From positions 1 through 64,000 of the forward strand of contig CAUQMS010000008.1 in NCBI GenBank assembly GCA_963519305.1: a stretch of 64,000 bases of DNA, read 5' to 3'. The notes below the pieces were generated by a model. It had not been told where the DNA came from and searched no databases. It saw only the letters and a list, made by a program, of their open reading frames with translations. Made by a program: the position numbers and the translations under genes. Source of the stretch: Ewingella sp963519305. GTDB taxonomy: Bacteria > Pseudomonadota > Gammaproteobacteria > Enterobacterales > Enterobacteriaceae. Of the stretch, positions 49,130-57,204 are shown piece after piece (positions within the stretch are counted from its first letter, which is position 1; every line of letters begins with the position of its first letter).

Positions 49130-50320
49130 ATGACTTTACTTAATCCCTACTTCGGCGAATTTGGCGGCCAGTACGTTCCGCAAATTCTAATGCCCGCACT
49201 GGTTCAGCTGGAAGAAGCTTTTGTCAGCGCACAGCGTGACCCGGAGTTTCAGGCTGAATTTATTGATCTCCTGAAAAACTATGCAGGTCGTCCTACGGCC
49301 TTGACACTGTGTAAAAACCTGACCGCCGGTACTAAAACCAAGCTGTACCTCAAGCGTGAAGATTTGCTGCACGGCGGCGCGCACAAGACCAACCAAGTAT
49401 TGGGTCAGGCTCTGCTGGCCAAACGTATGGGTAAAACTGAAATTATTGCCGAAACCGGTGCCGGTCAGCACGGCGTGGCTTCCGCCCTCGCCTGTGCCCT
49501 GCTCGGCCTGAAATGCCGCATCTATATGGGCGCGAAAGATATTGAGCGCCAGTCGCCGAACGTGTTCCGTATGCGTCTGATGGGCGCTGAAGTGATCCCG
49601 GTGCATAGCGGTTCTTCCACGCTGAAAGATGCCTGTAACGAAGCGCTGCGTGACTGGTCTGGCAGCTATGAAACCGCGCACTATATGCTCGGCACCGCCG
49701 CAGGCCCGCATCCCTACCCGACCATCGTGCGTGAATTCCAGCGCATGATTGGCGAAGAAACCAAAGTGCAGATGCAAGAGCGCGAAGGGTGCCTGCCTGA
49801 TGCTGTGATCGCTTGCGTCGGCGGTGGTTCCAATGCCATCGGCATGTTTGCAGATTTCATCGATGATATCAGCGTCGCGCTTATCGGCGTTGAGCCTGGC
49901 GGTCTGGGTATCGAAACCGGACAACACGGTGCGCCGCTGAAACACGGCCACGTCGGTATTTACTTCGGCATGAAAGCGCCGATGATGCAAACGTCTGAAG
50001 GCCAGATCGAAGAATCCTATTCAATCTCCGCTGGCCTGGATTTCCCGTCCGTCGGCCCGCAGCACGCCTATCTCAACAGTATTGGCCGTGCGGAATATGT
50101 GTCGATCACTGATAACGAAGCACTGGAAGCATTTAAAGAATTGTCGCGGCACGAAGGGATTATCCCGGCCCTCGAGTCTTCACACGCACTGGCTTACGCG
50201 CTGAAATTGATCAAGGAAACCCCTGAGAAAGAACAAATTCTGGTGGTGAACCTTTCTGGTCGCGGCGACAAAGATATTTTCACCGTACATGACATCCTGA
50301 CTGCCCGGGGAGAGATTTAA
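49130..50320 (+). CDS. trpB: Tryptophan synthase beta chain TrpB
   Basis: TrpB condenses indole with serine using PLP. The 396-residue protein has the Schiff-base Lys86 (GGAHKTNQVLG), catalytic AETGAGQHGVASALACALLG and the phosphate-binding CVGGGSNAIGMFADF. It is separated from trpC by 46 bp with GGATGGAATAAC as ribosome site. The stop overlaps the trpA start by one base, which keeps subunit synthesis balanced. Confidence 0.97.
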   Translation: MTLLNPYFGEFGGQYVPQILMPALVQLEEAFVSAQRDPEFQAEFIDLLKNYAGRPTALTLCKNLTAGTKTKLYLKREDLLHGGAHKTNQVLGQALLAKRMGKTEIIAETGAGQHGVASALACALLGLKCRIYMGAKDIERQSPNVFRMRLMGAEVIPVHSGSSTLKDACNEALRDWSGSYETAHYMLGTAAGPHPYPTIVREFQRMIGEETKVQMQEREGCLPDAVIACVGGGSNAIGMFADFIDDISVALIGVEPGGLGIETGQHGAPLKHGHVGIYFGMKAPMMQTSEGQIEESYSISAGLDFPSVGPQHAYLNSIGRAEYVSITDNEALEAFKELSRHEGIIPALESSHALAYALKLIKETPEKEQILVVNLSGRGDKDIFTVHDILTARGEI

Positions 50321-51126
50321 TGGAACGTTATCAGCAACTGTTTGCGCGCCTGGAAAGCAAGAAAGAAGGCGCGTTTGTTCCTTTCGTCACACTGGGCGAT
50401 CCGGGCGTTGAGCTGTCCTTGTCAATTATCGATACGCTGATTGAAGCCGGTGCCGACGCGCTGGAACTCGGCATTCCGTTCTCTGATCCGCTGGCCGATG
50501 GCCCGACGATTCAGAACGCCAATCTGCGTGCCTTCGCCGCCGGTGTGTCGCCAACGCAGTGCTTCAACATGCTGGCGCGCATCCGTGAAAAACACCCGGA
50601 CATTCCGATTGGCCTGCTGATGTATGCAAACCTGGTGTTCCATAACGGCATCGATACGTTCTACCAGCGTTGCGCCGAAGTGGGTGTAGATTCCGTTCTG
50701 GTCGCCGACGTGCCTTATGAAGAGTCTGCGCCATTTCGCGCGGCGGCGATGCGTCACGGCATTGCGCCCATCTTCATCTGCCCGCCTAATGCCAGTGATG
50801 ATTTGTTGCGAGAAATTTCATCCCACGGTCGCGGATACACCTATTTGTTGTCCCGCGCAGGCGTAACCGGTACAGAAAAACGTGCTTTGACACCACTGAC
50901 TCACCTGGTCAATAAGTTGCGTGAATATAACGCGGCGCCAGCGTTGCAGGGTTTCGGTATTTCAGAACCTTCACAGGTGAAAGAGACGCTGGCGGCAGGT
51001 GCGGCAGGGGCTATCTCCGGATCGGCCACCGTGCGCATCATCGAGAACCATTTGCATCAGCCGTCTGAAATGCTGGCGCAGCTTTCACGTTTCGTCAGTG
51101 AAATGAAAGCCGCCACCCGCGCCTGA
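50320..51126 (+). CDS. trpA: Tryptophan synthase alpha chain TrpA
   Basis: TrpA cleaves indole-3-glycerol phosphate to indole and glyceraldehyde 3-phosphate; the indole is channelled to TrpB. The 268-residue TIM barrel has catalytic Glu49 (ADALELGIPFSDPLADG) and Asp60, and GFGISEPSQVKETLAAGAAGAISGSA for phosphate binding. Start ATG overlaps the trpB stop (TAATG). It is the last gene of trpLEGDCBA. Confidence 0.97.
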   Translation: MERYQQLFARLESKKEGAFVPFVTLGDPGVELSLSIIDTLIEAGADALELGIPFSDPLADGPTIQNANLRAFAAGVSPTQCFNMLARIREKHPDIPIGLLMYANLVFHNGIDTFYQRCAEVGVDSVLVADVPYEESAPFRAAAMRHGIAPIFICPPNASDDLLREISSHGRGYTYLLSRAGVTGTEKRALTPLTHLVNKLREYNAAPALQGFGISEPSQVKETLAAGAAGAISGSATVRIIENHLHQPSEMLAQLSRFVSEMKAATRA

Positions 51127-51146
51127 TTGTGCTATTCCCCTGACCG

Positions 51147-51184
51147 ACGCCTTATTTGCTCATGCAGATAAGGCGTTGTTTATT
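51147..51184 (+). terminator. trp operon terminator
   Basis: ACGCCTTAT and ATAAGGCGT form a perfect 9-bp stem with a 12-nt loop, followed by TGTTTATTT. Confidence 0.8.
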
Positions 51185-51350
51185 TGGGGCTGTTAACTTT
51201 TTTTTTACCGTTTCCCATTTGTATATCCTCGCTCCATACACCACACTTAAACTACCCGCAGGATCCATTTTGTTTTCACGGTTGCCGCGCGGGGAATGTG
51301 CGTTATTAATCATTAGATGGTGAGTTTCAACCTGGCATGGAGAGTTATTT

Positions 51351-51665
51351 ATGAAGCTATTCAAGACATTGTCGGCATTTTGCATGGCAGCTGTTGTCGT
51401 CATGGCGGTAGCAGCTTGTGCGCCAACTAAGAAATCAGAAGGCACCGGCGGTTATATCGATGACACTGTTGTGACCACCAAAGTTAAATCTGCTTTGCTG
51501 GCTGACAAAACCATCGCATCGCGTGAAATCAGTGTCGAAACCTTTAAAGGTCGCGTTCAGCTGAGCGGCTTCGTGACCTCAACGGCGGATGCAAACCGCG
51601 CCGTCGAAGTGACACGTGGCGTAGCGGGCGTGAAATCCATCGAAAACGATATGCGTCTTAAATAA
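51351..51665 (+). CDS. Small BON-domain lipoprotein
   Basis: This is a 104-residue OsmY-type protein with a lipoprotein signal (lipobox AVAAC, Cys23) followed by one BON domain: YIDDTVVTTKVKSALLADKTIASREISVETFKGRVQLSGFV and GVKSIENDMRLK. BON domains are thought to bind membranes or support envelope integrity; OsmY has two, this has one. The start follows ATGGAGAG. It lies between trpA and ompW, where E. coli has other genes. The exact role is unknown, probably periplasmic and stress-related. Confidence 0.85.
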   Translation: MKLFKTLSAFCMAAVVVMAVAACAPTKKSEGTGGYIDDTVVTTKVKSALLADKTIASREISVETFKGRVQLSGFVTSTADANRAVEVTRGVAGVKSIENDMRLK

Positions 51666-51691
51666 GACGTTGTTGCGATGTGAAAAAGTGA

Positions 51692-51718
51692 AGAGGCGCC
51701 AATAGCGCCTCTTTTTTT
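51692..51718 (+). terminator. Terminator of the BON lipoprotein gene
   Basis: AGAGGCGC and GCGCCTCT pair around five bases, followed by T7. It is also close to the 3' end of ompW. Confidence 0.92.
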
Positions 51719-51738
51719 ATGCTGCTCAGGTTACTTAT

Positions 51739-52371
51739 TTAGAAACGATAGCCGACAGCAAACATAAATACCCAAGGATCGATGCGCGTGCTGATGGTCT
51801 GGTCTTCGCCACCGGCTTTGAATTTCACGTCGGTATCAATATCCATCCACCAGACGGACATATTGAGCAGCCAGTTATCATCCAGATTGTAATCAAGTCC
51901 GGCCTGCGTTGCCACGCCCCAGGAGTCTTTCAGGCTGAGATCTGACAGCCCGGCATCGCGCCCGGTCTGATTGAAATTGGCGTCGAAGAAGGTGGTGTAG
52001 TTAATCCCTAAGCCAACGTACGGGCGCAGTTTATCCTGACGCTCGCCGAAGTAATATTGCGCCATCAGTGAAGGCGGCAACTGTTTCACTTCGGCAATGG
52101 TGCCGGTGCTGTTGAGCCCCACTTTATGTTTGAACGGCGAGGCGCCCAGTAATTCCATACCGATGTTGTCAGTAAACATATAACCCAGCGTCAGGCCCAT
52201 CTGGGTATTGTTATCAATGTTGAACGATCCCAGCCCCAATACGTTGTCAGAGCCTTCCGTTGGCCGCACGGTCGCGGTACCTACACGAAAAATAACATCT
52301 CCTGCCTGATGTGCACTGGCAATTGTCGGCATGGCTGCCGCTGCGATTAATGCCCAATATGCTGCTTTCAT
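51739..52371 (-). CDS. ompW: Outer membrane protein OmpW
   Basis: OmpW is an eight-stranded beta-barrel of the outer membrane with a hydrophobic channel. The 210-residue precursor has a signal peptide cut before HQAGDV (PTIASA|HQ), followed by FRVGTATVRPTEGSDNVLG, YMFTDNIGMELLG, LPPSLMAQYYFG, LRPYVGLGINYTTFF, and a C-terminal Phe in AVGYRF, as needed by the BAM machine. E. coli ompW is FNR-activated, and an FNR box lies upstream here. Confidence 0.95.
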   Translation of the reverse strand: MKAAYWALIAAAAMPTIASAHQAGDVIFRVGTATVRPTEGSDNVLGLGSFNIDNNTQMGLTLGYMFTDNIGMELLGASPFKHKVGLNSTGTIAEVKQLPPSLMAQYYFGERQDKLRPYVGLGINYTTFFDANFNQTGRDAGLSDLSLKDSWGVATQAGLDYNLDDNWLLNMSVWWMDIDTDVKFKAGGEDQTISTRIDPWVFMFAVGYRF

Positions 52372-52518
52372 TATCCCTTTCCTTTGTATGGATTTATAAC
52401 CCGCATGAATATACCTACTCTTGGTTAGGTCTTGATCCGAGCGGGATCACATCTTTAAATGATTTATTAAGAAAATGCATCTTTAGCAAACTAATCTAAA
52501 TCATTAAAAAGGAAGGAA

Positions 52519-52532
52519 TTGATCTACATCAA
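52519..52532. promoter_or_regulatory. FNR box upstream of ompW
   Basis: TTGATCTACATCAA fits the FNR consensus TTGAT-N4-ATCAA at all ten specific positions. It lies 148 bp upstream of ompW. If it is at -41.5, transcription starts near 52484 on the minus strand. No other function of 52372-52659 is evident. Confidence 0.85.
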
Positions 52533-52659
52533 AAACAACCATTTCAGTGCTGTTCGCAAAGTGAACAAATAGAGATTGCTTAAAAACTGACGCCTGCGTA
52601 GCCTGCATGATCAATGTGAATTTTGGTTTGATGCTGTAAGGAGTCGGCAGTTTTCCTCA

Positions 52660-53037
52660 ATGAGCGAAATTAATAATCCGTGTATCTCCTGTGGCGCATG
52701 CTGCGCCTATTTTCGCGTTTCCTTTTATTGGGCTGAATCAGCAGAAGCTGGCGGGGTTGTTCCTCAGGCTTTGACCGAACAGGTCACCCCTTTTCTAAGT
52801 TGTATGCAGGGTACCAACAGTAAATCCCCCCGCTGTGTTGCGCTGGAAGGCGAGATTGGTCAGTCCGTCTCTTGTTCCATTTACCTTAACCGCCCGACCC
52901 CTTGCCATGAATTTGACCAGTCAGGGCTAAATGGCGTAAGCAACGAGGCGTGTGACCGCGCACGCGCGCAATACGGTCTTCCTCCTGTGGATCTCACTAT
53001 CCCGCTGTCCATTTTCGCAACGGTTCCCGCAGTATGA
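52660..53037 (+). CDS. YkgJ-family cysteine cluster protein
   Basis: This is a 125-residue protein of the UPF0153/YkgJ family, which probably binds zinc or iron-sulfur through clustered cysteines: CISCGACC near the N-terminus, then CMQG, RCVALEG, SCSIYLNRPTPCHEFD. These motifs match the family well. An SD-like AAGGAG lies 16 bp upstream of the ATG, which is farther than ideal. It is a single gene between ompW and yciC; biochemical function is unknown. Confidence 0.85.
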   Translation: MSEINNPCISCGACCAYFRVSFYWAESAEAGGVVPQALTEQVTPFLSCMQGTNSKSPRCVALEGEIGQSVSCSIYLNRPTPCHEFDQSGLNGVSNEACDRARAQYGLPPVDLTIPLSIFATVPAV

Positions 53038-53163
53038 TTCAGCGGTTGATCAGGCGGATCGAGAAGAAATCAGTCAGATATCATTGCCGGGGTGCCACCG
53101 TGCAACATTACAGGGTACAATCCCCGCCTGATTGTCTTTCGATTATTTTGCCAAGGAGCGTTC

Positions 53164-53916
53164 ATGCCTATCACGGCCGGTGCGTTGTACCGTGACAGTT
53201 TCAACTTTATGCGTAACCAGCTGACCAGCATTCTGCTGTTGGCTCTGCTGACTGCATTTATTACCGTCATATTGAATCAACTCTTAATCCCTGGTGGCGA
53301 CCAGCTGAGCCTGCTCAGTGCGACCAGTGATGACCTGTCAGGCACGACAGGCATGAGCTTGCAGGAACTTATTCAGACTATGTCACCAGAACAGCAAATG
53401 GTGCTGCTCAAGGTGTCTGGCGCGGCCACATTCTCTGCGCTGGTCGGCAATGTACTGCTGGTTGGTGGGATGTTGACGCTGATCCAAATGGTGTCAAATG
53501 GCATGTCCACCAGCGCGCTGCGCGCTATCGGCGCCTCTGCGCCCGTTTTGCCACGTTTGTTGGGTCTGATACTGATCTGTACGTTGCTGATTCAACTGGG
53601 CCTGACGCTGTTTGTCGTCCCTGGCGTTCTGATTGCCGTGGCCGTTTCTATGTCGCCGGTCATCACTTGCACGGAAAAAATGGGCGTGTTTAAGTCCATT
53701 AAAGTCAGCGGCAAACTGGCCTTTGCCAATGCACGTCTGGTCTTTCCGGCAATCATGTTCTGGCTGGCTGCGAAAATGCTGGTCCTGCTGGCGGTAAGCC
53801 ATCTGACCATCCTGCCAACCATGGCTGCTACGGTCGTGATGAGTACGCTGAGCAATATGATTTCAGCGCTGTTGCTGATTTACCTGTTCCGTCTCTACTC
53901 CAAACTGCGCGTCTGA
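53164..53916 (+). CDS. yciC: YciC, UPF0259 membrane protein
   Basis: YciC is a conserved inner-membrane protein of about six segments with unknown function. The 250-residue protein begins PITAGALYRDSFNFMRNQLTS, as in E. coli, and ends SNMISALLLIYLFRLYSKLRV. The start is the ATG at 53164 after AAGGAGCG; a longer frame from 53092 is unlikely. The arrangement yciC-yciB-yciA is the E. coli one, but here a terminator separates yciC from yciB. Confidence 0.92.
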   Translation: MPITAGALYRDSFNFMRNQLTSILLLALLTAFITVILNQLLIPGGDQLSLLSATSDDLSGTTGMSLQELIQTMSPEQQMVLLKVSGAATFSALVGNVLLVGGMLTLIQMVSNGMSTSALRAIGASAPVLPRLLGLILICTLLIQLGLTLFVVPGVLIAVAVSMSPVITCTEKMGVFKSIKVSGKLAFANARLVFPAIMFWLAAKMLVLLAVSHLTILPTMAATVVMSTLSNMISALLLIYLFRLYSKLRV

Positions 53917-53935
53917 ATATCACGAACAGTCTTTG

Positions 53936-53964
53936 AAAGGGTGCTCTGGCGCCCTTTTCTTTTG
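53936..53964 (+). terminator. Terminator of yciC
   Basis: AAAGGGTGC and GCGCCCTTT pair with one G-U, followed by TCTTTT. Confidence 0.75.
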
Positions 53965-54017
53965 TCGGTGAAATGATTCCGGTATAGTCAAACCATACAA
54001 TAAACATGGAATGAAGT

Positions 54018-54557
54018 ATGAAGCAGCTTCTCGATTTTCTTCCCCTGGTCGTCTTTTTTGTTTTTTATAAGATGTACGATATTTTTGTCGCTTCCGGTGC
54101 GCTGATTGCCGCAACCGCGCTGGCGCTGATCTTCACATGGATTAAATACCGTAAAGTCGAAAAGATGACGCTCATCACTTTCGCCATGGTGGCCGTTTTC
54201 GGCACCCTGACGCTGGTATTCCATAATGATGAATTCATTAAATGGAAAGTGACAGTCATTTACGTGTTGTTCTCAGTCGCTCTGCTGGTCAGCCAGCTGG
54301 TACTGAAAAAACCGCTGATTCAGCGTATGTTGGGTAAAGAGCTGACGCTACCTGACCACGTCTGGAACAAGCTCAATATCAGCTGGGCGATTTTCTTCCT
54401 GCTGTGCGGGCTGGCGAACATCTATGTCGCGTTCTGGTTACCTCAGGAAGTCTGGGTTAATTTCAAAGTGTTCGGCCTGACCGTACTCACGCTGGTGTTT
54501 ACCTTGCTGAGCGGTGTCTATATTTACCGTCATATGCCCGATGAAGAAAAAAAATAA
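54018..54557 (+). CDS. yciB: YciB (IspZ) intracellular septation / cell-envelope membrane protein
   Basis: YciB is an inner-membrane protein with about five or six segments that interacts with division and elongation proteins and affects envelope synthesis and membrane potential. The 179-residue protein matches the family throughout: KQLLDFLPLVVFFVFYKMYDIFVASGALI, LVFHNDEFIKWKVTVIYVLF, and LNISWAIFFLLCGLANIYVAFWLPQEVWVNFKVFG. Length matches E. coli YciB (179). Confidence 0.95.
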   Translation: MKQLLDFLPLVVFFVFYKMYDIFVASGALIAATALALIFTWIKYRKVEKMTLITFAMVAVFGTLTLVFHNDEFIKWKVTVIYVLFSVALLVSQLVLKKPLIQRMLGKELTLPDHVWNKLNISWAIFFLLCGLANIYVAFWLPQEVWVNFKVFGLTVLTLVFTLLSGVYIYRHMPDEEKK

Positions 54558-54624
54558 GCATTCTCCTGCATGGGCCTTTCTCTTCGAATGGCCTCAATTA
54601 TGAATAGCCAAGAAGCCGACCAAT

Positions 54625-55065
54625 ATGAACGAAAAACAGAGCCTGCCTAATGGCGAAATGGTGTTACGCACGCTCGCGATGCCTGCAGATACCAACGCAA
54701 ATGGCGATATTTTTGGTGGATGGCTGATGTCGCAAATGGACATGGGCGGAGCGATTCAGGCGAAGGAGATTGCCAAAGGTCGAGTTGTCACCGTGCGTGT
54801 CGATGGGATGACATTTCTGAAACCTGTCGCCGTGGGCGATGTGGTGTGCTGCTACGCACGCTGCATCAGAACCGGTAACAGCTCGATCACCATCAATGTG
54901 GAAGTCTGGGTGAAGAAAGTCTCGTCCGAGCCTATCGGACAGCGCTACAGAGCCACTGAAGCGGTATTTACCTATGTTGCAGTGGATGACGAAGGTAAAT
55001 CACGCCCCCTACCAGATGGCAGAAGCAATTTCAGCGTAGAGTCTGGCGGTGTATCAGAAGACTGA
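54625..55065 (+). CDS. yciA: Acyl-CoA thioesterase YciA
   Basis: YciA is a cytoplasmic hotdog-fold thioesterase with broad acyl-CoA range. The 146-residue protein (132 in E. coli) has PADTNANGDIFGGWLMSQMDMGGAI with the catalytic Asp, RVVTVRVDGMTFLKPVAVGDVV, and the helix end YVAVDDEGKSRPLP. The extra length is a C-terminal Ser/Glu tail. It converges on tonB with a shared terminator. Confidence 0.94.
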   Translation: MNEKQSLPNGEMVLRTLAMPADTNANGDIFGGWLMSQMDMGGAIQAKEIAKGRVVTVRVDGMTFLKPVAVGDVVCCYARCIRTGNSSITINVEVWVKKVSSEPIGQRYRATEAVFTYVAVDDEGKSRPLPDGRSNFSVESGGVSED

Positions 55066-55117
55066 ATGCAGGTTTTGTGATTCTTTCTAATAAATCTATC
55101 GCTCAGCCAGAAAGTTA

Positions 55118-55145
55118 AAAGGTCGCCCACTGTGGCGACCTTTTT
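55118..55145. terminator. Bidirectional terminator between yciA and tonB
   Basis: AAAAGGTCGCC and GGCGACCTTTT form a perfect stem with A and T flanks on either side. Confidence 0.92.
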
Positions 55146-55163
55146 ATTAACGGCATGACAGTT

Positions 55164-55898
55164 TTATTCCACCGACGTGCCGCCGTTGATGCGAAACACC
55201 AGATTAACGACCAGATTATTCGCCGCCTTCGGTTCGTAGCGCCATTTGCGCATCGCCTGTTTGACCTCACGCTCAAACATATTGCGCGGCTCAGCAGACA
55301 GAATACGCACGTTATCCACGCGCCCTTCGCTGTCGACATCAAACTGTACCCGCACGTGGCCTTCCAGACGCAGTGCAAAAGCTCTGGCCGGATACTGCGG
55401 CTTAGAACGGTCCAATGGTCGTGGTCCGGTACTTACGCCCTGAGTTGCCGGCACAGAAGGTTTGGCCGCAGGTTTAACGTCTGGCTTGTTGTTGTTTAAC
55501 AGCGACGCATCGTCAGTGACTTTTGGCTTTTCCGTTCTCTCGACGGTTTTTTCAACCGGTTTGGCCTTTGGCTTTGGTTTCTCAACCGGCTTCTTCACTG
55601 GTTTCGGCTTGGGTTTCGGCTCAGGTAACGGCACCGCTTCTGGCGGCGGTGGCGGTTCAGGCTTCACTTCTGGCTCGGGTTCCGGTTCAGGTTCAGGTGC
55701 AACTTGTGGTTTTGGTGGTGGTGCAAAATCCGCCGGATTCACCATCGTAACGCTCATTACCTGCTGTTGTTGCTTCGGCAGCTTAATAGGGTCCTTCATA
55801 GTGACATACAGTAAGGCGGCAATTATCGCGACGTGAATGCCGACGGCGATGGCAAACGGCAAAGTGATGCGAATAAATCCAAACTTTTTTAGCGGCAT
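55164..55898 (-). CDS. tonB: TonB, energy-transducing periplasm-spanning protein
   Basis: TonB transmits proton-motive energy from ExbBD to outer-membrane siderophore and cobalamin receptors. The 244-residue protein has an N-terminal anchor (TLPFAIAVGIHVAIIAALLYV), a long Pro-Glu then Pro-Lys rich linker (about 62-120), and the C-terminal receptor-contact domain PQYPARAFALRLEGHVRVQFDVDSEGRVDNVRIL...RKWRYEPKA. The motif SHxxxxxxx with His at position 22 is retained as GIHVAI. Fur-like boxes upstream are consistent with iron control. Confidence 0.95.
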   Translation of the reverse strand: MPLKKFGFIRITLPFAIAVGIHVAIIAALLYVTMKDPIKLPKQQQQVMSVTMVNPADFAPPPKPQVAPEPEPEPEPEVKPEPPPPPEAVPLPEPKPKPKPVKKPVEKPKPKAKPVEKTVERTEKPKVTDDASLLNNNKPDVKPAAKPSVPATQGVSTGPRPLDRSKPQYPARAFALRLEGHVRVQFDVDSEGRVDNVRILSAEPRNMFEREVKQAMRKWRYEPKAANNLVVNLVFRINGGTSVE

Positions 55899-55935
55899 AA
55901 TGATTCATTTTCCCCGTGAAGCCGCAAGTTTAAAT

Positions 55936-55979
55936 GCAAATAGCAATCATATTCAACACCGAGATGACAACTATTCTCA
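55936..55979. promoter_or_regulatory. Fur-like boxes upstream of tonB
   Basis: TGACAACTATTCTCA (55965-55979; inverse TGAGAAT-A-GTTGTCA) fits the 7-1-7 Fur motif at 11 of 14 positions. A weaker copy, TGCAAATAGCAATCA (55934-55948), lies about 30 bp closer to tonB. Both are in the tonB/yciI divergent region; tonB is Fur-repressed in E. coli. Confidence 0.6.
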
Positions 55980-56112
55980 AATCAAAGACTATTTGATCTC
56001 ACGCAAAGCACTTTCTTCACGCTTGCGGTTTCGTTATGGTGATTAAGGCGGTTGAATGTGAGGCCGTTTTCCCGTTATTCCCTGATAAACCTTATGATAG
56101 TGAAGGTGATCC

Positions 56113-56409
56113 ATGCTTTACGTAATTTATTCAGAAGATGTGGCTGACTCGCTGGAAAAACGCCGTGTTGCGCGCCCTGCACACATTGAACGTTTGCAAA
56201 AAATGCATGAACTGGGCCGTGTGCTGATTGGCGGGCCGACGCCCGCCATCGACAGTAATGATCCGGGCGATGCCGGCATGAGCGGCTCAGTGCTGATTAT
56301 GGAATTTGAAACGCTGGAAGCGGCGAAAACCTGGGCTGATGCAGATCCGTATGTTGAAGCAGGTGTATATAAAAGCGTGAGCGTGAAACCGTTCAAACGC
56401 GTTTTCTGA
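56113..56409 (+). CDS. yciI: YciI family protein
   Basis: This is a 98-residue ferredoxin-like (dimeric alpha/beta barrel) protein of the YciI family, whose members have a conserved His-Asp pair and are thought to have hydrolase-like activity. The sequence LYVIYSEDVADSLEKRRVARPAHIERL, GRVLIGGPTPAIDSNDPGDAGMSGSVLIMEF and AKTWADADPYVEAGVYKSVSVKPF matches throughout. Its cellular role is unknown. A terminator follows. Confidence 0.93.
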   Translation: MLYVIYSEDVADSLEKRRVARPAHIERLQKMHELGRVLIGGPTPAIDSNDPGDAGMSGSVLIMEFETLEAAKTWADADPYVEAGVYKSVSVKPFKRVF

Positions 56410-56457
56410 GTCAGCGCGCTGCCGGAATCAGTTGCAAATGTTATCTCAAGGAAACGA

Positions 56458-56482
56458 GGCCGCCATTGTGCGGCCATTTTTT
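56458..56482 (+). terminator. Terminator of yciI
   Basis: GGCCGC and GCGGCC pair around six bases, followed by ATTTTTT. Confidence 0.85.
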
Positions 56483-56582
56483 CGAGGCGTATCGACACCT
56501 TCGCTCTGGCTGTTAAAGCAATCACAATCAACCTACAGCTTCTATGGTAGAATGCGGCTCCCTACCCCAGAGGTACGCTCTT

Positions 56583-56744
56583 ATGTCATTCTTCGACGGA
56601 TTGAAGTTTCTTTCCAGCCAGAAAACCAAAGTGACCTGCCCGGAATGCAAAGCGGTTACCGAACAAATAAGCTCGAAAGTTCGCAAGAATTCAACGCTGG
56701 TTTGCCCTAAATGCGGTGCCTTGTTCCAGCCGAAAGATCGCTGA
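56583..56744 (+). CDS. Small zinc-ribbon protein (YnfU-like)
   Basis: This is a 53-residue protein with a Cys4 zinc ribbon, TCPECK...VCPKCG, separated by a basic helix (SSKVRKNSTL). It starts MSFFDGLKFLSSQKTKV. The pattern resembles the YnfU family of small zinc-binding proteins. AGAGG lies nine bases upstream; an extended -10, TATGGTAGAAT, is at 56543-56553, so it is probably a single gene. Its stop TGA directly abuts the stop of the converging yciY gene (TGATCA). Confidence 0.75.
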   Translation: MSFFDGLKFLSSQKTKVTCPECKAVTEQISSKVRKNSTLVCPKCGALFQPKDR

Positions 56745-56927
56745 TCAAGCACCCCATTCGTATGCCACGGCATAAAGCGAAAGACGCTGATGCTGCTGGT
56801 GGTGAATCTGCCGGATACGGTAGATATGACGATAACGTCTGGACTGACCTTCCAGCCAGCGGCTTCTGCGGCGCTGAGACTGGCGTAACATGCGCCAGCG
56901 CCCGACTTCATTTCTGCTGCGTTTCAT
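56745..56927 (-). CDS. yciY: YciY small basic protein
   Basis: This is a 60-residue very basic protein. It begins MKRSRNEVGRWRMLRQ, then SRWLEGQSRRYRHIYRIR, which matches E. coli YciY (MKRSRTEVGRWRM, RKSRWLEGQSRR) and the position between yciI and cls is the same. The C-terminal third differs. It has no known function; the Arg-rich composition suggests binding to nucleic acid or ribosomes, but that is inference. Confidence 0.8.
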   Translation of the reverse strand: MKRSRNEVGRWRMLRQSQRRRSRWLEGQSRRYRHIYRIRQIHHQQHQRLSLYAVAYEWGA

Positions 56928-57204
56928 GCAAATTGTTCCCGTTGACCACTTTCTCTGTGCTCATTTCTGCACAGACTGCGGGCACATTATAGGCCGATGA
57001 TTTTGTGATCCAAGCCTTGTTTCACCCTAAGATGTCAGTTTTCAGCTACCCTTGATGACAATACGGTGAAGGTTTTTACTCCCGGCGCCGTTTTCAGAGG
57101 TAGCTGATTGATTGAAGGGCGTAAATTCGTTAAAACAATACCCCCTTTCACCCACACTGCGTACACTCCATCTCCATGGCTTGCGAACAGGACTTTTCGC
57201 CTTT

